Position numbers and translations under genes: made by a program. 64,000 nt of DNA, from positions 2,728,001 to 2,792,000 of the forward strand of contig NZ_CP045720.1 in assembly GCF_009646115.1 (NCBI RefSeq), written 5' to 3'. The notes beneath the pieces are model-generated. The model saw only the letters and a program-made list of their open reading frames with translations, was not told where the DNA came from and ran no database searches. Positions 53,090 through 63,715 of this stretch are shown in pieces. Numbering within the stretch: the first letter of the stretch is position 1; each line of letters begins with the position of its first letter. The stretch is from Pantoea eucalypti. Its GTDB lineage: Bacteria; Pseudomonadota; Gammaproteobacteria; Enterobacterales; Enterobacteriaceae.

Positions 53090-53095
53090 TATAAT
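53090..53095 (+). promoter_or_regulatory. infA upstream promoter, extended -10
   Basis: A consensus TATAAT preceded by TGG (TG-N extended -10) lies 42 bases after the aat stop, giving infA a leader of about 295 bases. No good -35 is visible. A second promoter probably lies nearer infA (E. coli infA has two); TTTACA at about 53325 and TTATCT at 53351 are poorly spaced. Confidence 0.6.
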
Positions 53096-53264
53096 AGTCG
53101 AGTTTGGTATGTCGTCCGCGCTTCGCAATAACGAGCCGGAATTGCCAGGCTGGGAATCTCAACGCACTCTCGGAACTGTTTTCAATCGTGCGCGTGTTAC
53201 CGGTTGATACAGATTCTTAGCCCGCTAATCCCCTGCAGACGCCACCATAAACACCCTAATTTTA

Positions 53265-53294
53265 CCGGATGCACGTAACTGACGTGCACCCCGG
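53265..53294 (+). promoter_or_regulatory. infA leader stem-loop
   Basis: TGCACGT (53270-53276) pairs with ACGTGCA (53282-53288), extended by outer CCGG/CCGG, in the 345-base aat-infA gap. No T-run follows, so it is a leader structure, possibly regulatory. The rest of the gap holds no gene; I looked for a tRNA and found none. Confidence 0.4.
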
Positions 53295-53369
53295 CAAAGC
53301 GTTGGCAAAATCGCCGACGGTTCTTTACATAAATCGTTGAATTGGGCATTATCTTGCCGGTTCAACTGA

Positions 53370-53612
<243 letters not shown>

Positions 53613-53650
53613 TTTGCAGTAACTTCATCGCTCTGCATGTTGAAGCGATA

Positions 53651-53682
53651 AAAAAGGCCGGATATTCATATCCGGCCTTTTT
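53651..53682. terminator. bidirectional terminator between infA and clpA
   Basis: A 15-base perfect stem (53651-53665 with 53668-53682, AAAAAGGCCGGATAT and its complement) with a two-base tip carries A- and T-tracts on both flanks. It is 38 bases after infA and 18 after the clpA stop. Confidence 0.92.
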
Positions 53683-53700
53683 CACATCTGCAGCAAGTGA

Positions 53701-55977
53701 TTAGTGCACAGTGCCTTCGGTTTTGCGTTTCTCAGCACTCAGGAAGTGATAGGTCAGTTCACCTTTCTCACGATCCAGCGCAACAGATACTGAGCCACCA
53801 TCCACCAGCGAACCAAACAGCAGTTCATTGGCTAACGGTTTCTTCAGGCTGTCCTGCACGGTGCGCGCCATCGGACGTGCACCCATCGCTTTGTCATAGC
53901 CCTTCTCAGCCAGCCAGTCGCGCGCTTCATCACTGACTTCCAGCGACACACCTTTCGCATCCAGCTGCGCCTGCAACTCGACAATAAACTTGTCGACCAC
54001 CTGATGGATCACCGCTGGTGACAGGTGACTGAACCAGATGATGTTGTCGAGACGGTTACGGAACTCTGGCGTAAAGATCTTTTTGATCTCTTCCATCGCA
54101 TCGGTGCTGTTGTCCTGATGAATCAGGCCAATCGACTTACGTTCCGTCTCACGCACACCGGCGTTGGTGGTCATCACCAGCACCACGTTGCGGAAGTCCG
54201 CTTTGCGACCGTTGTTATCTGTCAGCATGCCGTTATCCATCACCTGCAGCAGCAGGTTGAAGACATCCGGGTGCGCTTTCTCGATCTCATCCAGTAACAC
54301 CACCGCATGTGGATGCTTGATCACCGCATCCGTCAGCAGACCGCCCTGATCAAAACCGACGTAGCCCGGAGGTGCACCAATCAGACGACTGACGGTGTGA
54401 CGCTCCATGTACTCGGACATATCAAAACGCAGCAGCTCAATACCCAGCGCTTTCGCCAGCTGCACAGTCACTTCCGTTTTACCCACACCGGTTGGCCCGG
54501 CAAACAGGAAGGAACCAACTGGCTTGCGATCCTGACCCAGACCGGCGCGGCTCATTTTGATCGCTTCCGTCAGCACCTCAATGGCTTTGTCCTGTCCAAA
54601 CACCAGCATCTTGAGCCGTTCGCCCAGATTTCTCAGTGTATCGCGATCGGTTGCTGACACACTTTGTTCAGGAATACGGGCAATGCGGGCCACCACAGTT
54701 TCAATGTCAGAAACATTGATGGTTTTCTTACGTTTGCTGGCAGGCATCAGGCGCGCACGCGCACCCGCTTCATCAATCACGTCAATCGCCTTGTCAGGCA
54801 GATGACGGTCGTTGATATATTTCACTGCCAGTTCCACCGCTGCACGCACCGCTTTCGCGGTATACCGCACATCATGGTGGGCTTCATACTTGGTCTTCAG
54901 GCCGCTCAGGATCTGCACGGTTTCTTCAACAGAAGGCTCAGTGATATCGATCTTCTGGAAACGACGCGCCAGAGCACGATCTTTTTCGAAGATGTTGCTG
55001 AATTCCTGATACGTGGTAGACCCCATTACCCGAATCTTACCGCCAGAAAGTAACGGTTTAATCAGGTTCGCTGCGTCTACCTGGCCACCTGATGCCGCAC
55101 CCGCACCAATGATGGTATGGATCTCATCAATAAACAGAATGCTGTGTTCGTCCTGCTCCAGCTGTTTCAGTAGCGCTTTGAAGCGTTTCTCAAAGTCACC
55201 ACGATATTTGGTGCCTGCCAGCAGTGAACCAATATCCAGCGAGTAGATAGTGCAATCTTTCATCACTTCCGGTACATCGCCCTGCTCGATACGCCAGGCG
55301 AGACCTTCTGCGATAGCCGTTTTACCGACACCGGATTCGCCCACCAGCAGCGGGTTGTTTTTACGGCGACGGCACAGCACCTGAATAGTACGTTCCAGCT
55401 CTCTGTCGCGACCAATCAGTGGATCAATCCCACCGACGCGAGCAAGCTGATTAAGATTGGTGGTGAAGTTTTCCATACGATCCTCCCCGCCTGCTTGCTC
55501 TTCGTTAACCGGGTTTTCAGCGCCTGGCGCCTGGCCCGGTTCGTCTTTGCGCGTACCGTGAGAGATGAAATTCACCACATCAAGGCGGCTGACTTCATGT
55601 TTGCGTAACAGATAGGCCGCTTGCGACTCCTGCTCGCTGAAGATGGCGACCAGCACATTCGCCCCGGTGACTTCACTGCGACCGGATGACTGGACATGGA
55701 AAACCGCGCGCTGCAGAACGCGCTGGAAGCTGAGCGTTGGTTGAGTATCACGCTCCTCCTCACTGGCAGGCAGCACCGGTGTGGTTTGTTCGATGAAGGC
55801 TTCGAGTTCCTGCCGCAGAGCCACCATGTCCACCGTACAGGCTTCCAGTGCCTCTCTGGCCGACGGGTTACTGAGCAATGCCAGTAACAGATGCTCGACG
55901 GTCATAAACTCATGACGGTGCTCACGCGCTCTGGCGAAAGCCATATTTAAACTGAGTTCCAGTTCTTGATTGAGCAT
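53701..55977 (-). CDS. clpA: ATP-dependent Clp protease ATP-binding subunit ClpA
   Basis: The AAA+ unfoldase that feeds substrates to ClpP. The 758-residue length equals E. coli. The N-domain (1-140) binds ClpS. The first AAA+ module has [13 protein letters not shown] (about 214) and [14 protein letters not shown]. The second has [10 protein letters not shown] (about 495) and [14 protein letters not shown]. The ClpP-docking IGL loop is visible in [11 protein letters not shown]. It is co-transcribed after clpS (52-base gap). Confidence 0.98.
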   Translation of the reverse strand: MLNQELELSLNMAFARAREHRHEFMTVEHLLLALLSNPSAREALEACTVDMVALRQELEAFIEQTTPVLPASEEERDTQPTLSFQRVLQRAVFHVQSSGRSEVTGANVLVAIFSEQESQAAYLLRKHEVSRLDVVNFISHGTRKDEPGQAPGAENPVNEEQAGGEDRMENFTTNLNQLARVGGIDPLIGRDRELERTIQVLCRRRKNNPLLVGESGVGKTAIAEGLAWRIEQGDVPEVMKDCTIYSLDIGSLLAGTKYRGDFEKRFKALLKQLEQDEHSILFIDEIHTIIGAGAASGGQVDAANLIKPLLSGGKIRVMGSTTYQEFSNIFEKDRALARRFQKIDITEPSVEETVQILSGLKTKYEAHHDVRYTAKAVRAAVELAVKYINDRHLPDKAIDVIDEAGARARLMPASKRKKTINVSDIETVVARIARIPEQSVSATDRDTLRNLGERLKMLVFGQDKAIEVLTEAIKMSRAGLGQDRKPVGSFLFAGPTGVGKTEVTVQLAKALGIELLRFDMSEYMERHTVSRLIGAPPGYVGFDQGGLLTDAVIKHPHAVVLLDEIEKAHPDVFNLLLQVMDNGMLTDNNGRKADFRNVVLVMTTNAGVRETERKSIGLIHQDNSTDAMEEIKKIFTPEFRNRLDNIIWFSHLSPAVIHQVVDKFIVELQAQLDAKGVSLEVSDEARDWLAEKGYDKAMGARPMARTVQDSLKKPLANELLFGSLVDGGSVSVALDREKGELTYHFLSAEKRKTEGTVH

Positions 55978-56029
55978 TAGGCACCTCCCCCAATTATCGC
56001 CCTTACCTGTTTCCTATATGGAGACGGGC

Positions 56030-56350
56030 TCAGGCTTTTTCCAGCGTACACAGCAACGGATGATGGTTTTCCCGCGCATAATTGTTCACCTGGGCCGCTT
56101 TTGTTTCGGCGACTTCTGCAGTAAATACACCACAGATCGCCTTGCCGTGATAGTGAACTTTCAACATCAGCTGCGTTGCACGTTCAACATCATAAGAAAA
56201 GAACTTTTGCACGACGTCAATAACAAATTCCATAGGTGTATAATCGTCATTATTCAGAATGACTTTATACATAGAAGGCGGCTTTAACCCTTCACGTACT
56301 TTGTCTTCGGCCAGATGTTCAAAGTTAAGCCAGTCGTTTGTGTTTGCCAT
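56030..56350 (-). CDS. clpS: ATP-dependent Clp protease adaptor ClpS
   Basis: The N-recognin that delivers proteins with N-terminal Leu, Phe, Tyr or Trp to ClpAP. The 106-residue length equals E. coli. The N-degron pocket residues are in [19 protein letters not shown] with the Asp pair that binds the alpha-amino group, plus [23 protein letters not shown]. The flexible N-terminal tail (about 1-25) inhibits or engages ClpA. It is encoded upstream of clpA and divergent from cspD. Confidence 0.98.
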   Translation of the reverse strand: MANTNDWLNFEHLAEDKVREGLKPPSMYKVILNNDDYTPMEFVIDVVQKFFSYDVERATQLMLKVHYHGKAICGVFTAEVAETKAAQVNNYARENHHPLLCTLEKA

Positions 56351-56543
56351 AGTGTTCCGTTGAGATTTTGCTTTTAGCCTTTAAGTGGCTACATGTTGAG
56401 AGTTTAACATGCCTGTCAAGCTGCGGGCCGCTGCTGAAAATTTATTCAGAAATAACCTTGCGCGACCTGCATCACAAAATTTGCAATAGCGTTAACTGCC
56501 TCAAATTTTGATGATTTTTTCCCCATCCGGCCCGGTGGTTTGC

Positions 56544-56571
56544 TTGACGCCAGCGGCGCTTTCTCTACATT
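56544..56571 (+). promoter_or_regulatory. cspD promoter candidate
   Basis: TTGACG (56544-56549) and TACATT (56566-56571) are separated by 16 bases, predicting a start near 56578 and a leader of about 89 bases. The 316-base clpS-cspD gap also holds a TGATT/AATCA repeat (56586-56602) near the start point and no gene. Confidence 0.45.
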
Positions 56572-56666
56572 CTACCTGCACAGGCTGATTGAGTTTTAAT
56601 CAAATCCGACTCACAGCTTCAAAGACCTCACCTACTTATAAAATGTCTTGCGAGGGAAGTAAAAGC

Positions 56667-56891
56667 ATGGAGACGGGCACCGTTAAATGGTTCAATAATT
56701 CCAAAGGCTTTGGCTTTATCTGTCCGGTTGGTGGTGGCGAAGATATTTTTGCGCACTACTCCACCATTCAGATGGAAGGCTACCGAACGCTAAAGGCAGG
56801 CCAGCAGGTTCAGTTCGATGTGCATGAAGGTCCGAAAGGCAATCACGCCAGCCTCATCGTGCCGGTTGTTGAGGTACAGGCCGTGGCCTGA
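56667..56891 (+). CDS. cspD: cold shock-like protein CspD
   Basis: A 74-residue cold-shock-domain protein. The E. coli CspD is made in stationary phase, dimerises on single-stranded DNA and inhibits replication; it is not cold induced. It has RNP1 KGFGFICP and RNP2 DIFAHYSTIQ. The CspD-type GGGEDIF replaces the usual SDVF. The ATG at 56667 with GAGGGAAG upstream is chosen; an open frame 26 codons longer exists. Confidence 0.96.
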   Translation: METGTVKWFNNSKGFGFICPVGGGEDIFAHYSTIQMEGYRTLKAGQQVQFDVHEGPKGNHASLIVPVVEVQAVA

Positions 56892-56919
56892 TACTGAACC
56901 CACCTCTGTACAGAGCCCT

Positions 56920-56950
56920 AAAAATGCCAGCCAGTGCCGCTGGCATTTTT
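56920..56950. terminator. bidirectional terminator between cspD and ybjD
   Basis: AAAAATGCCAGC (56920-56931) pairs perfectly with GCTGGCATTTTT (56939-56950) over a seven-base loop, with T-tracts on either strand. It serves cspD and the convergent ybjD. Confidence 0.9.
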
Positions 56951-56978
56951 CATTTTTGACAGGCCATGTTTGACAGGC

Positions 56979-58616
56979 TTAGTCCGCCTGACCCTGCGCC
57001 AGCCCAATCACCCGGGCAAACATCTGCCGCATTAACGGCGGGATGGCTTCCGGCCCGCGTTCCGCCGCCGATGTCGCCACTGCGATCGCCAGTTCCGGCT
57101 TGGAGCTCTGGTGAATCGCTTTGGTAATAATACGCCTGGAACTCATCGGCGCGTTTAACGGCAGGTGCGCCATTTGATGATAAACATCCTGAAACCCCTG
57201 GTGATAGAGAAAGTTTTCCATATCCAGCGCGGGTAACTGCGTCAGAAAACGCGGCTCAGGATCACCCGGCTGTAACTGCGTGCGCGCCGTGCTGGCATAT
57301 TTATTACCCGCCTGATCGCCATCTGTCAGCACGTGCCAGGCGATCCCCATGCGTCGGGCAAATTTCAGCAGCGGCTTCAGGCCCGATTGCGCAAACTCAA
57401 TCACTTTCACCCCTTCCGCCGCGAAGTTGTAACCACACTGCTGCGCCAGCTCATTCATAATCCAGACCTCGGTTTCACCTTCGACCAGCAGCCAGCAACG
57501 GGCAAACAGGGCCGCCGGTCGATTGACGCGAATATGAAAGCCGATACGCCGACTCTCTTCGGCACTCAGACCTTCCGGACCGATGCGCCAGGCTGCTACG
57601 CGTGAGGACTGACGCACCAGACGGCAGACGTTTTCTACCGGCACCTGCGACAGCAGTTCAGCTGAATTGGTCGTGACGATTTTCTGTAGCGGCAGCAGCT
57701 TCAGCAGGTTCCAGGCCACGGACAGCATAATCGGATGCAGGCGGGTTTCCGGATCTTCAATCAGCAGCAGCGGCCGCGCACCGGCAGCTAGCGGAACGTC
57801 GCCTCGTGCTTCGATCAACAGGGTAAACATCTGCAGCAAAATCAGCTGACGGCTGCGGGAGTCAGTTCCGGCAATCAGCTGATTCAGATGATCCAGCGCC
57901 CGCCATCCCTGCACCCCATCGCGCATCTGCGGATCCCGTGACCGGGCCTCACTGCCTGCACCAGGCGGTTGCACCAGAAAATAGTGCTGCATCAATTGCT
58001 GCATCGTCTTGAGGCCCTGTCTCAGCACCTCATCGCTGAGTTGCTGAGGATGTTGCTCCAGATCGCGCGCCAGCGTCTCCATGCCCGCCAGCAGCTCAGG
58101 ATGGGGACCGGTCACGGGCGCACGGTTCCGCGTTCGCTTGCTGAAACGCGCGTCGCGCAACCGCAATACCGGATAACGCGTCAGCAACAGGTCGATTGCG
58201 TCCGCACAATTCTGCTCAGGCAACAGCTGGGCATTTACGTCAACGAAACGGCGACGGGTGTCGATGCCGCCGTCACGCCAGGTGGCGCTGACGCTGTAAT
58301 AAAGCCGACGCTGGCCCTGCGCATCACGCTGCCAGAAGGTCGAGAGCACCGCGTCCGGATCGCTTCCGTCATCCCGAAAGTGGAACACCACTGAAATACG
58401 GCGCATCGGATCGGTCACATCACCCGGTGTAAAATGGAAATCCGCCCCAGTAAAAACATAGGCCGGTTCATGAGGAGAGAGCAGCAGGCTCATGACATCC
58501 AGCAGGCTGGATTTACCCCAGGCATTCTCACCAATCAGCAGAGTGGTGTGCGTTAAAGGCAGTGAGAGCTTATTGATACCGCGGAAGCCGCGAATGTCGA
58601 TATGTTCCAGAATCAT
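56979..58616 (-). CDS. ybjD: OLD-family ATP-dependent endonuclease YbjD
   Basis: A stand-alone protein of the OLD (overcoming lysogenization defect) family, with an N-terminal ABC-type ATPase and a C-terminal Toprim nuclease. The 545-residue protein (E. coli 552) has Walker A LLIGENAWGKSSLLDV (about 26-41). The ABC signature and Walker B fall in the middle (RPLLLIEDPETRLHP). Toprim residues are in WLLVEGETEVWIMNELA (around 380) and HVLTDGDQAGNKY. The biological role in E. coli is unclear. No UvrD-like GajB partner is adjacent, so it is not a Gabija pair. Overall codon use does not stand out from the neighbours. Confidence 0.9.
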   Translation of the reverse strand: MILEHIDIRGFRGINKLSLPLTHTTLLIGENAWGKSSLLDVMSLLLSPHEPAYVFTGADFHFTPGDVTDPMRRISVVFHFRDDGSDPDAVLSTFWQRDAQGQRRLYYSVSATWRDGGIDTRRRFVDVNAQLLPEQNCADAIDLLLTRYPVLRLRDARFSKRTRNRAPVTGPHPELLAGMETLARDLEQHPQQLSDEVLRQGLKTMQQLMQHYFLVQPPGAGSEARSRDPQMRDGVQGWRALDHLNQLIAGTDSRSRQLILLQMFTLLIEARGDVPLAAGARPLLLIEDPETRLHPIMLSVAWNLLKLLPLQKIVTTNSAELLSQVPVENVCRLVRQSSRVAAWRIGPEGLSAEESRRIGFHIRVNRPAALFARCWLLVEGETEVWIMNELAQQCGYNFAAEGVKVIEFAQSGLKPLLKFARRMGIAWHVLTDGDQAGNKYASTARTQLQPGDPEPRFLTQLPALDMENFLYHQGFQDVYHQMAHLPLNAPMSSRRIITKAIHQSSKPELAIAVATSAAERGPEAIPPLMRQMFARVIGLAQGQAD

Positions 58617-58744
58617 AGGCGTCCATCCTCAGTTTATAGACAGCATGGTTGTCGCCCGCGCGCCGGTCAAGCCGCTTTATCAGGGTTTACTCCGTTATGC
58701 TTTTTCGCTAGCGTGTGACCTCTTCTCCCAGGGATGGCAATGAT

Positions 58745-59644
58745 ATGTACTCCGGACTTCTGATTATTCTGCTGCCGCTTATCGCAGGCTGGCTGTTACC
58801 CTTCCGTAAAACCGCCACCCTGCGTCGGGTAAATCAACTGCTGGGCTGGATGGTTTACGTCATTCTGTTCTTTATGGGCATCAGCCTGGCCTTTCTCGAC
58901 AACCTGAGCAGCAATCTGCTGGCCGTTTTTCATACGGCTCTGGTGGCGGCGTTCTGCATTCTGCTGTGCAATGTACTGGCGTTGCGCGGGCTGGAGAAAT
59001 ATGCACCGTGGCAGCATGCGCACCGGCAGGAGAAGCTTCCCTCGCGGCTGCATATGGCACTGGACTCGCTGAAGCTATGTGGCGTGGTTGTCATCGGTTT
59101 TCTGCTAGGTCTGACCCAGTGGTCACTGCTGCACCACGCCTCGACGGCCAGTGAATATGCGCTGATCTTCCTGCTGTTCCTCGTGGGGATTCAGCTGCGC
59201 GGCAGTGGAATGACTCTGCGTCAGATTATCCTGAACCGTCGCGGTCTGCTGGTTGCCAGTGTGGTGCTGGTCAGCGCGCTGGCAGGTGGCATGATCGCGG
59301 CATTACTGCTGGGTGTTCCGCTAAAAACCGGTCTGGCGCTAGCCAGCGGCTTTGGCTGGTACTCTCTCTCTGGCATATTGATGACCGAAGCTTTTGGCCC
59401 GGTCATTGGCAGCGCCGCCTTCTTCAACGATCTGGTGCGTGAACTGGTCGCAATCATGCTGATCCCCGCGCTGATTGGCCGTCATCGTTCCAGCGCGCTG
59501 GGGCTGTGCGGTGCCACCTCAATGGACTTTACCCTGCCGGTACTGCAGCGGGCGGGCGGCAACGAGATTGTCCCTGCCGCTATTGTGCACGGTTTTGTGA
59601 TGAGCCTGCTGGCCCCGATTCTGATCGCCCTCTTCTCTGCCTGA
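58745..59644 (+). CDS. lysO: lysine exporter LysO (YbjE)
   Basis: An inner-membrane exporter of lysine and the toxic analogue thialysine. The 299-residue length equals E. coli LysO. It has about eight helices, with the conserved [37 protein letters not shown] and [16 protein letters not shown] segments. The ATG at 58745 (MYSGLLII) follows AGGGATGG; the open frame runs ten codons further. Lysine-responsive control by ArgP is known in E. coli; no recognisable site or lysine riboswitch is seen in the 128-base ybjD-lysO gap. Confidence 0.94.
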   Translation: MYSGLLIILLPLIAGWLLPFRKTATLRRVNQLLGWMVYVILFFMGISLAFLDNLSSNLLAVFHTALVAAFCILLCNVLALRGLEKYAPWQHAHRQEKLPSRLHMALDSLKLCGVVVIGFLLGLTQWSLLHHASTASEYALIFLLFLVGIQLRGSGMTLRQIILNRRGLLVASVVLVSALAGGMIAALLLGVPLKTGLALASGFGWYSLSGILMTEAFGPVIGSAAFFNDLVRELVAIMLIPALIGRHRSSALGLCGATSMDFTLPVLQRAGGNEIVPAAIVHGFVMSLLAPILIALFSA

Positions 59645-59774
59645 ATTCGGTCTGAGATGTGCTGAGCTCTGCCAGCGCATTTTTTCACGCCTGCTTTTCT
59701 GCCGTGTCGTCTACGCTTCTTTTTTCGATTCTGGTCACGTCACTCTTCATGGCGGGCCGACAAAGGAGAAGATC

Positions 59775-61496
59775 ATGAAACAAACCGTGGCGGCGCTGGT
59801 CGCCAAAACGCTGGAAAGCGCGGGCGTAAAACGCATCTGGGGCGTCACCGGAGATTCCCTTAACGGCCTGAGCGATAGCCTGAATCGCATGGGCACTATT
59901 GAATGGATGCCGACACGCCATGAAGAGGTCGCCGCCTTTGCGGCGGGTGCGGAAGCGCACATCAGCGGCGAACTGGCGGTCTGCGCCGGCTCCTGCGGAC
60001 CAGGCAACTTACACCTCATCAACGGCTTGTTCGACTGCCATCGTAACCGCGTCCCGGTGCTGGCGATTGCGGCACACATTCCCTCCAGCGAAATCGGCAG
60101 CGGTTATTTCCAGGAAACTCATCCCCAGGAGCTGTTCCGCGAATGCAGCCACTACTGCGAGCTGGTCTCGAATCCTGAGCAGTTACCGCAGGTGCTGGGC
60201 ATCGCGATGCGCAAAGCCATTCTCAATCGCGGTGTCTCAGTCGTGGTGCTGCCGGGTGATATCGCCCTGAAACTGGCGCCAGAAAGCGCCCGCACTGAGT
60301 GGTATCCACCGCAGTTGCCGCAGGTCCTGCCTCAGCCAGCCGAACTGACCCGGCTGGCACAGACGCTCAACGACGCCTCTGACATCACGCTGCTGTGCGG
60401 CAGTGGCTGTGCCGGTGCGCATCAGGAGGTGGTGGCGCTGGCAGAAGCGCTTAAAGCGCCAATTGTGCATGCGCTGCGTGGCAAAGAACACATCGAATAT
60501 GACAACCCTTATGATGTTGGCATGACCGGTCTGATCGGTTTCTCATCCGGCTTCCACGCCATGATGAATGCCGGGACGCTGATATTGCTGGGCACCCAGT
60601 TCCCCTATCGCGCATTCTATCCGGAAAACGCGAAGATCATTCAGATTGACATCAACCCGGGCAGCCTGGGATCGCATTGTCATGTCGATGAAGCGTATGT
60701 CGGCGATGTGAAAAGCACGCTGCAGGCGCTGCTACCGCAACTGACGACCAAAAGCGATCGCAAACATCTCGACAGTGCGGTTAAACACTATGGCGAGGCG
60801 CGCAAAAGTCTCGACGAACTGGCGCAGCCCAACGACAAACAGCCAATTCATCCGCAATATCTGGCACAGCAGATCAGTCACTACGCCAGCGATGACGCTA
60901 TTTTTACCTGCGATGTCGGCACCCCAACCGTGTGGGCGGCGCGCTATCTGAAGATGAACGGCCGACGTCGCCTGCTGGGTTCGTTTAACCACGGCTCGAT
61001 GGCGAATGCGATGCCACAGGCGCTGGGTGCGCAGTCGATCGATCGCAATCGTCAGGTTGTCGCGCTGTGCGGCGACGGCGGCTTCAGCATGCTGATGGGT
61101 GATTTTATCTCGCTGGCGCAGCTGAAAATGCCGGTGAAACTGGTGATTTTCAACAACAGCGTGCTGGGCTTTGTGGCGATGGAGATGAAAGCGGGCGGCT
61201 ATCTTACCGACGGCACCGAGCTGGAAAATCCTGACTTTGCCGCTATCGCCCAGGCCTGTGGCATCCGGGGTATCCGGGTGGAAAAGGCCTCTGAACTCAA
61301 TGGTGCGCTGGAGCAGGCATTTGCCCACGATGGCCCGGTTCTGGTGGATGTGATTACCGCCAAAGAGGAGCTGGCAATGCCGCCGCAGATCAAAATGGAG
61401 CAGGCCAAAGGCTTCAGTCTCTACATGCTGCGCGCCATCATGAATGGTCGTGGTGACGAGGTGGTAGAACTGGCGAAAACCAACTGGCTACGGTAA
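59775..61496 (+). CDS. poxB: pyruvate dehydrogenase (ubiquinone) PoxB
   Basis: A peripheral membrane flavoenzyme that oxidatively decarboxylates pyruvate to acetate and CO2, feeding ubiquinone, mainly in stationary phase. The 573-residue protein (E. coli 572) is of the ThDP/FAD oxidase family. It has the ThDP motif [21 protein letters not shown], the [12 protein letters not shown] segment with the catalytic Glu, and a C-terminal region (last 30 residues, ending [10 protein letters not shown]) that forms the lipid-binding amphipathic helix. GGAG precedes the ATG. It is followed by its own terminator. Confidence 0.97.
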   Translation: MKQTVAALVAKTLESAGVKRIWGVTGDSLNGLSDSLNRMGTIEWMPTRHEEVAAFAAGAEAHISGELAVCAGSCGPGNLHLINGLFDCHRNRVPVLAIAAHIPSSEIGSGYFQETHPQELFRECSHYCELVSNPEQLPQVLGIAMRKAILNRGVSVVVLPGDIALKLAPESARTEWYPPQLPQVLPQPAELTRLAQTLNDASDITLLCGSGCAGAHQEVVALAEALKAPIVHALRGKEHIEYDNPYDVGMTGLIGFSSGFHAMMNAGTLILLGTQFPYRAFYPENAKIIQIDINPGSLGSHCHVDEAYVGDVKSTLQALLPQLTTKSDRKHLDSAVKHYGEARKSLDELAQPNDKQPIHPQYLAQQISHYASDDAIFTCDVGTPTVWAARYLKMNGRRRLLGSFNHGSMANAMPQALGAQSIDRNRQVVALCGDGGFSMLMGDFISLAQLKMPVKLVIFNNSVLGFVAMEMKAGGYLTDGTELENPDFAAIAQACGIRGIRVEKASELNGALEQAFAHDGPVLVDVITAKEELAMPPQIKMEQAKGFSLYMLRAIMNGRGDEVVELAKTNWLR

Positions 61497-61512
61497 AACA
61501 GAGGTTCCATCC

Positions 61513-61540
61513 AGGCGGGCGCGATGCCCGCCTTTTTTTT
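61513..61540 (+). terminator. poxB intrinsic terminator
   Basis: AGGCGGGC (61513-61520) pairs with GCCCGCCT (61526-61533) over five bases and is followed by an eight-T run, 17 bases after the poxB stop. Confidence 0.92.
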
Positions 61541-61567
61541 CTCTTCCGCCACATCCAGGAGCATAAG

Positions 61568-62569
61568 GTGATCGATTTACGCAGTGATACCGTGACCCGG
61601 CCCAGCGCCGCCATGCTAAACGCGATGATGTCTGCCGAAACAGGCGATGATGTCTACCGTGACGATCCTACCGTCAATGCGCTGGAAGCAGAAGCCGCAC
61701 GATTAAGCGGCAAAGCAGCAGCGCTGTTTTTCCCTACCGGCACTCAGGCTAATCTGGTGGCATTGCTCAGCCACTGCGAACGCGGCGATGAATATATCGT
61801 CGGTCAGCAGGCGCACAACTACAAGTATGAAGCAGGTGGCGCGGCGGTGCTGGGGAGCATTCAGCCTCAACCGGTGCTGGCCGCCGACGATGGCACTCTG
61901 CCGCTCGACGTGGTGGCGGCTGCCATCAAGCCGGACGATATTCACTTCGCCCGCACCCGCCTGCTGAGTCTGGAAAACACCCATCATGGTAAAGTCCTGC
62001 CGCTGGCGTATCTGGAACAGGCGTGGACTTTTACCCGTGAGCATAAGCTGGCGCTGCACATTGATGGCGCACGTATTTTCAATGCGGTGGTGGCGCAAAA
62101 AACCACGCTGGCTGCGATGGCCCGCTATTGCGACACCCTGACCATCTGTCTCTCAAAAGGCCTGGGCACGCCGGTGGGTTCACTGCTGTGTGGCGATACA
62201 GCGCTGATTGAGCGCGCCCGTCGCTGGCGTAAAATGACCGGTGGCGGCATGCGTCAGACCGGTATTCTGGCGGCGGCGGGTCTCTACGCATTGGAACACA
62301 ACGTGACGCGACTCCAGGAGGATCATGACAATGCTGCCTGGCTGGGACAGCAGCTGCATGAGCTGGGCGTCAGCGTTATCGATCAACAGACCAACATGCT
62401 GTTTGTGGCGGTGCCGGAAGCACAGGTCAAACCATTAGGTGAGTGGATGAAAGCGCGCGGCGTGTTAATCAGCGTGGGGACACGTACCCGGCTGGTCACC
62501 CATCTGGATGCTGATCGTGCGGCACTGGAGCAGGTTGTCGCCCACTGGAAAGCGTTTCTGCAACAGTAA
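61568..62569 (+). CDS. ltaE: low-specificity L-threonine aldolase
   Basis: A PLP enzyme cleaving L-allo-threonine and L-threonine to glycine and acetaldehyde, an alternative glycine source. The 333-residue length equals E. coli LtaE. It starts with GTG at 61568, after AGGAG, giving IDLRSDTVTRPSAAML. The PLP lysine is in LTICLSKGLGTPVGSLL and HIDGARIFNAVVA is the Asp/Arg region. Its stop is only four bases from the convergent amiD stop, with no visible terminator between. Confidence 0.96.
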   Translation: MIDLRSDTVTRPSAAMLNAMMSAETGDDVYRDDPTVNALEAEAARLSGKAAALFFPTGTQANLVALLSHCERGDEYIVGQQAHNYKYEAGGAAVLGSIQPQPVLAADDGTLPLDVVAAAIKPDDIHFARTRLLSLENTHHGKVLPLAYLEQAWTFTREHKLALHIDGARIFNAVVAQKTTLAAMARYCDTLTICLSKGLGTPVGSLLCGDTALIERARRWRKMTGGGMRQTGILAAAGLYALEHNVTRLQEDHDNAAWLGQQLHELGVSVIDQQTNMLFVAVPEAQVKPLGEWMKARGVLISVGTRTRLVTHLDADRAALEQVVAHWKAFLQQ

Positions 62570-62573
62570 TCCG

Positions 62574-63398
62574 CTATTCCGCCGCGCCATACTTCTCCAG
62601 TAGCGCGGCCGCTATCGCGGCGGTTTCGGCATCGGGCTGACCGCGATAATCCGCAGGCCGGAAGTGCATCTGAAACGCGGCAATCACTTTCTGCTGCTCA
62701 CGCTTACTCATCTCCGCCGTCGCCGCATAACCGAAGCGCTGCAGGTTTTCCATGAGTGGCTGCACCGGCACCTGTGCGTGTGGATCCTGACCCGCTAAAT
62801 AAAACTGCACCCGTCCGGCATCAGGCCATGCGCCCAGTCCGCGCTGCGCCAGCTGGTGCCACGGGAAAAGTGGACCCGGATCCTGCTTGCGCTGCGGCGC
62901 GATATCGCTGTGACCGACAATATTTTCCGGTGGGATGCCGTAGCGCTGTGCAATATCACGCACCAGGGCCTCCAGCGTGATGATCTGCGCGGCGGTAAAG
63001 GGCTGCCATTCAAGACCGGTCAGCGTCCGGCGATATCCCCGGTTCACCAGCTCAATGCCAATCGAGGTGTCGTTGATGCGACTGGCTCCGCGCCAGAAAC
63101 TGGGCCCGGCATGCCAGGCAAGTTGCTGCTCCGGCACCAGCTGCCAGACAATGCCTTTGCCGGCGCGCTGAGGCGGCTGACGGGGGATCAGATAATGGAC
63201 GCTGACCTCCCGATCGGTGAGGGTCGCCAGCGACGAAGAAAAATCTTCGGCGGTATAGTGGATGACAATCACCTTAACCCGCGGTCGCGCCCCCTGAGCG
63301 GGATGCCGCAGATCGGCCCAGTAGCCGTCACGGGATTCTATCCCGGAGTGGCAGCCCGCCAGCAGCAGTGCCAGTATCAGCAACAGCCCGCGTTTCAA
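62574..63398 (-). CDS. amiD: N-acetylmuramoyl-L-alanine amidase AmiD (outer-membrane lipoprotein)
   Basis: A zinc amidase (amidase_2/PGRP type) anchored in the outer membrane, cleaving the amide between muramic acid and L-alanine, including in anhydro-muropeptides. The 274-residue protein has a lipobox LLLAGC (lipidated Cys16), zinc ligands in VIHYTAEDF and the [14 protein letters not shown] region, and a C-terminal peptidoglycan-binding domain. It begins with a TTG at 63398 that overlaps the ybjQ stop (TTGA). No ATG fits a signal peptide nearby, so this start is well supported and translation is coupled to ybjQ. Confidence 0.94.
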   Translation of the reverse strand: MKRGLLLILALLLAGCHSGIESRDGYWADLRHPAQGARPRVKVIVIHYTAEDFSSSLATLTDREVSVHYLIPRQPPQRAGKGIVWQLVPEQQLAWHAGPSFWRGASRINDTSIGIELVNRGYRRTLTGLEWQPFTAAQIITLEALVRDIAQRYGIPPENIVGHSDIAPQRKQDPGPLFPWHQLAQRGLGAWPDAGRVQFYLAGQDPHAQVPVQPLMENLQRFGYAATAEMSKREQQKVIAAFQMHFRPADYRGQPDAETAAIAAALLEKYGAAE

Positions 63399-63715
63399 CG
63401 AATAATCACTGCCGTGCCGCTGACGCTGACCATCAGCATACTGCCATCTTTGCCGACCGTTTCGTAATCGATATCAATACCGACCACCGCGTTGGCACCC
63501 AGCGCTTTTGCCTGTTCTTCCAGCTCTTCAAACGCAATCTCGCGTGCTTTACGCAGCTCTTTCTCATACGCGCCGGAACGGCCGCCGACCACATCACGGA
63601 TGCCCGCAAAAAAATCACGGAAAATGTTCGCACCAAGAATCGCTTCGCCAGTGACCACACCACAATATTCACTGATGCTGTGGCCTTCCAGCGTCGGGGT
63701 TGTTGAAAATTTCAT
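63395..63715 (-). CDS. ybjQ: YbjQ, UPF0145/YbjQ-family protein
   Basis: A 106-residue protein of the YbjQ (DUF74) family, which forms pentamers in known structures and has been annotated as possibly metal binding; function unknown. Conserved [32 protein letters not shown] and [12 protein letters not shown] are present. It is followed by amiD with a four-base overlap, in the E. coli order. Confidence 0.93.
   Translation of the reverse strand: MKFSTTPTLEGHSISEYCGVVTGEAILGANIFRDFFAGIRDVVGGRSGAYEKELRKAREIAFEELEEQAKALGANAVVGIDIDYETVGKDGSMLMVSVSGTAVIIR

Noticed and set aside
56979..58616. A Gabija anti-phage system
   Set aside because: Only the OLD-type nuclease is present; no UvrD/PcrA-like GajB gene lies on either side.
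58617..58744. A lysine riboswitch before lysO
   Set aside because: The gap is 128 bases, shorter than the roughly 170-base aptamer, and shows none of its conserved elements.
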